Source of the DNA: Streptomyces finlayi
GTDB lineage: Bacteria; Actinomycetota; Actinomycetes; Streptomycetales; Streptomycetaceae
Length of the DNA stretch: 64,000 bases
Assembly: GCF_014216315.1 (NCBI RefSeq)
Contig: NZ_CP045702.1
Coordinates: 3,348,001-3,412,000 of the forward strand
Direction of reading: 5' to 3'
The notes under the pieces are model-generated. The model saw only the letters and a list, made by a program, of their open reading frames with translations, did not search any database and had not been told where the DNA came from. The first letter of the stretch is position 1; each line of letters opens with the position of its first letter. This document shows positions 61,875 through 64,000 of the stretch, in pieces. A program made the position numbers and the translations under genes.

Positions 61875-62741
61875 ATGCGCCAGCGCCCCATCGGCACCGC
61901 GACCCGCGGGACCACGAACCCGAACCGGCTGCGCCGTATGGACCGCTGGATCGCCGCCATCCACGGCCCCGCCCTGCGCCGCTCGGACTTCCCGGTCGCC
62001 GTCGACCTCGGCTACGGGGCGGCGCCGTGGACCGCCGTCGAGCTGCTGGAACGCCTGCGCACCGCCGAACCGCGCACGGCGGTGATCGGCGTCGAGATCG
62101 ATCCGGAGCGGGTGGCGGCGGCGAAGCCGTACGAACGGGCGGGGCTCGTGTTCGTCCACGGCGGCTTCGAGATTCCGGTCCCGCCGGAAGTCCTGGCGGA
62201 GGGTGACGCCACCCGGAGTGGCGGGGCCGCGCGGATTGGCGGGGCCCCGCGGATTGGCGGGGCCGCGCGCCCGTCGCTGATCCGGGCGGCGAACGTGCTG
62301 CGGCAGTACGACGAGGGCGAGGTCGCCGGGGTGTGGCGGCGGCTCTGCGCCCGGCTGGCGCCGGACGGGCTGCTCGTCGAGGGCACCTGTGACGAGATCG
62401 GGCGCCGGCACGTGTGGGTGGCGCTGGGTCCCGAGGGCCCGCGCACGGTCACGTTCGCGACCCGGCTGGGTTCGCTGGAGCGCCCCTCCGACCTCGCGGA
62501 ACGCCTCCCCAAGGCGCTGATCCACCGCAACGTGCCGGGCGAACCCGTCCACGCCTTCCTGCGTGATGCCGACCGGGCCTGGGCGGCGGCCTCCCCGTAC
62601 GCCTCGCTGGGGGCCCGGCAGCGCTGGATCGCGACGGCGCGGGCGCTCTCCGCGGACTGGCCGCTGACGGACGGGGAACGACGGTGGCGGCAGGGGGAGA
62701 TCACGGTCCGGTGGGATGCCCTGCGGCCCAACTGTTCATGA
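61875..62741 (+). CDS. Class I SAM-dependent methyltransferase
   Basis: 288 residues from the ATG at 61875. Rossmann motif I VAVDLGYGAAPWTAVELL (about 42-59), acidic motif II VIGVEIDPERV, and LAPDGLLVEGTCDEIG. Substrate unknown. An in-frame triplicate of 18 bp inserts ARIGG-type residues in the loop after motif III (SGGAARIGGAPRIGGAAR), unlike an ordinary methyltransferase core. Divergent from mshA. Confidence 0.85.
   Translation: MRQRPIGTATRGTTNPNRLRRMDRWIAAIHGPALRRSDFPVAVDLGYGAAPWTAVELLERLRTAEPRTAVIGVEIDPERVAAAKPYERAGLVFVHGGFEIPVPPEVLAEGDATRSGGAARIGGAPRIGGAARPSLIRAANVLRQYDEGEVAGVWRRLCARLAPDGLLVEGTCDEIGRRHVWVALGPEGPRTVTFATRLGSLERPSDLAERLPKALIHRNVPGEPVHAFLRDADRAWAAASPYASLGARQRWIATARALSADWPLTDGERRWRQGEITVRWDALRPNCS
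62217..62270 (+). repeat. Three tandem 18-bp units inside the methyltransferase gene
   Basis: agtggcggggccgcgcgg, attggcggggccccgcgg and attggcggggccgcgcgc follow each other in frame (62217-62270), encoding a Gly/Ala-rich loop. Copy number probably varies between strains. Confidence 0.88.
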
Positions 62742-62993
62742 AAGGCGGCAGGCGGCAGGCCCATGGGACACCGCGCGGGAACACTGACGGCTCACCGTTC
62801 GTCGACACGACGGGGTGTCAGCCGCTTGCTCCTCGGGGCGGGCTCGTGTGATGCGTCAGGTGGTGTCAGCCTCTGTTGCTTTACGGGACGACATGGCACG
62901 ATCGCGACGTTGCTCAAAAATTACTGACGGTAAGTCAGATGTCCCTGATCGTAGGCTCTGGCTTGTGTCGCTTCATGCCTGGAGGGGGAGTCC

Positions 62994-64000
62994 GTGAACC
63001 GACGCCACTGTGCCGCTGCCGCGATCACACTGGTCTGCGCGCTGGCTGTACTGGCCGCGCCGGTCCAGGCGATGGCCGCACCCGTGCCCGAGCCCGCTCC
63101 CACCGCCCCGGCAGCGGGGAAGCGGAGCCTCGAAGAGGTGCGGGAGCAGATCGACACCCTCTACCGCAAGGCGGGCGCGGCCACCGACGCGTACAACCTG
63201 GCCGAGGAGCAGACGGCCAAGCAGTCAGGCGAGATCGTCAAGCTCGCCAAGGCCATCGTGGACGGCCAGGCGAAGATCGCCGAGCTCAAGAACAGGGCGG
63301 GCGCCCAGGCCCGCGAGCAGTACCGCAACGGCGGACTGCCCCCCGGCGCGCAGCTCGTCCTCAGCAACGACCCGCAGCTCTTCCTCGACGGGGTGAACCA
63401 GGTCAGGCAGGGACAGCAGGCGTCCAAGAGCGTCCTGTCCGAACTGACGCGCACCCAGGAGGACTTGGAGACGTACACCAAGGACGCGAGCATCAACTGG
63501 GAGAAGCTCGAAGCCAACCGTCTCCAGCAGGCCAAGGCCAAGAAGAAGATCAACGCCCAGATAGCGGCGGCGAAGAAGCTCGAGTCGCAGCTGGCGAAGG
63601 AGGAGCGGGTCCGGCTCCTCGAGCTGGAGGAGCAGGCGGAGTACAGGGCGCAGAGCGCCTGGCTCGGCTCCGGTGCGATCAGCGAGATCAACCGCGCGGC
63701 GAGCGCGGGCGGCAAGCAGGCCGTGGCGTTCGCGACGGCGCAGATCGGCAAGCCGTACGTGTGGGGAGCCGAGGGCCCCGATTCGTACGACTGCTCGGGG
63801 CTGACGTCCGAGGCGTGGGCGGCGGCGAAGCGTCCGATCCCGCGTACGTCGCAGGAGCAGTGGCGTCTGCTCCCCCGCATCGCCATCCAGGACATGCGCC
63901 CCGGTGACCTGATCATCTACCACGCGGACGCCAGCCACGTCGGGATGTACGTCGGAGACGGCGCGATCGTCCACGCACCGCGCCCCGGGCGGAACGTCAC
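62994..64000 (+). CDS. NlpC/P60 cell-wall hydrolase (3' end outside window)
   Basis: Starts at a GTG at 62994 after a strong RBS (ggaggggga); 335 codons are present and the frame is still open at the window edge. Signal peptide HCAAAAITLVCALAVLAAP with likely cleavage after QAMAAP. A long coiled-coil region (about 40-220, rich in Lys/Glu/Gln, e.g. EEQTAKQSGEIVKLAKAIV) precedes the NlpC/P60 domain: catalytic Cys C267 in DSYDCSGL and the His in DASHVGMYVGDG. Cleaves peptidoglycan peptide bonds (D-Glu to meso/LL-Dpm). The 252-bp leader has no c-di-AMP riboswitch that I can recognise. Confidence 0.92.
   Translation, partial: MNRRHCAAAAITLVCALAVLAAPVQAMAAPVPEPAPTAPAAGKRSLEEVREQIDTLYRKAGAATDAYNLAEEQTAKQSGEIVKLAKAIVDGQAKIAELKNRAGAQAREQYRNGGLPPGAQLVLSNDPQLFLDGVNQVRQGQQASKSVLSELTRTQEDLETYTKDASINWEKLEANRLQQAKAKKKINAQIAAAKKLESQLAKEERVRLLELEEQAEYRAQSAWLGSGAISEINRAASAGGKQAVAFATAQIGKPYVWGAEGPDSYDCSGLTSEAWAAAKRPIPRTSQEQWRLLPRIAIQDMRPGDLIIYHADASHVGMYVGDGAIVHAPRPGRNV

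Noticed and set aside
62742..62993. c-di-AMP (ydaO) riboswitch upstream of the NlpC/P60 gene
   Set aside because: Such hydrolase genes often carry one in Streptomyces, but the conserved blocks and pairing could not be found in the leader.
1..64000. CRISPR array, rRNA operon or complete insertion sequence
   Set aside because: No regularly spaced repeats, rRNA sequence, or intact transposase with inverted repeats was seen.

Overview
The window is typical Streptomyces chromosome. It has very high GC with G/C-rich third codon positions, many GTG starts, translationally coupled ATGA/GTGA overlaps, a mycothiol gene (mshA), the phoR-phoP/phoU locus, a CarD-ispD-ispF-cysS-rlmB block and the multiple-sugar ABC ATPase msiK. 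The order phoU/phoRP - carD - ispD - ispF - cysS - rlmB - nucleotidyltransferase - msiK is the same core synteny as around SCO4228-SCO4240 of S. coelicolor.

Layout. (1) 1-6.4 kb: accessory core genes: the 3' end of a sensor kinase with its NarL-type regulator, a small conserved protein, a pentapeptide-repeat protein, a GNAT acetyltransferase, an APH(6)-like kinase, a rhomboid-like membrane protein and an FAD oxidoreductase. (2) 6.4-9.6 kb: a scarred border: a DUF1990 gene cut off at its 5' end, a gene frameshifted in a G6 tract, a DinB-like protein, and a LuxR-type regulator divergent from a 56-codon secreted-peptide gene. (3) 10.3-37.4 kb: an NRPS biosynthetic cluster. (4) 37.4-39.2 kb: a second scarred border with PaiB-like and Tn3-transposase scraps, a B3/B4-domain gene and tRNA-Thr(TGT). 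(5) 39.3-64 kb: conserved chromosome, broken only by small accessory items (a protein pair sharing a GGQGN motif, a collapsed TetR/MFS pair, a putative toxin-antitoxin pair).

The cluster. Regulation and activation genes (XRE-STAND regulator, Sfp-type PPTase) are followed by what looks like one long + strand operon: leuA, type II thioesterase, free PCP, P450, MbtH, Cys-type thioesterase, A-PCP didomain, second P450, second Cys-type thioesterase, Fe(II)/2OG oxygenase, PCP-thioesterase didomain with a Cys nucleophile, second MbtH, a 2772-residue NRPS, MFS exporter, YqcI/YcgG (GntA-like) protein and a VioC-like Fe(II)/2OG oxygenase. The NRPS reads A(Gly code)-T-C-A[N-MT]-T-(half E)-C and ends in a condensation domain with no acceptor carrier in cis. 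The picture is a short peptide built partly in trans. Amino acids would be loaded on free carriers, oxidised there by the P450s, moved by Cys-type alpha/beta-hydrolases to the megasynthase, and released by an unusual Cys thioesterase. I do not recognise the product; the gene combination looks uncharacterised to me, but I could not search databases.

Domain calls, residue numbers and specificity codes were read by eye from translations; nothing was checked by database search.
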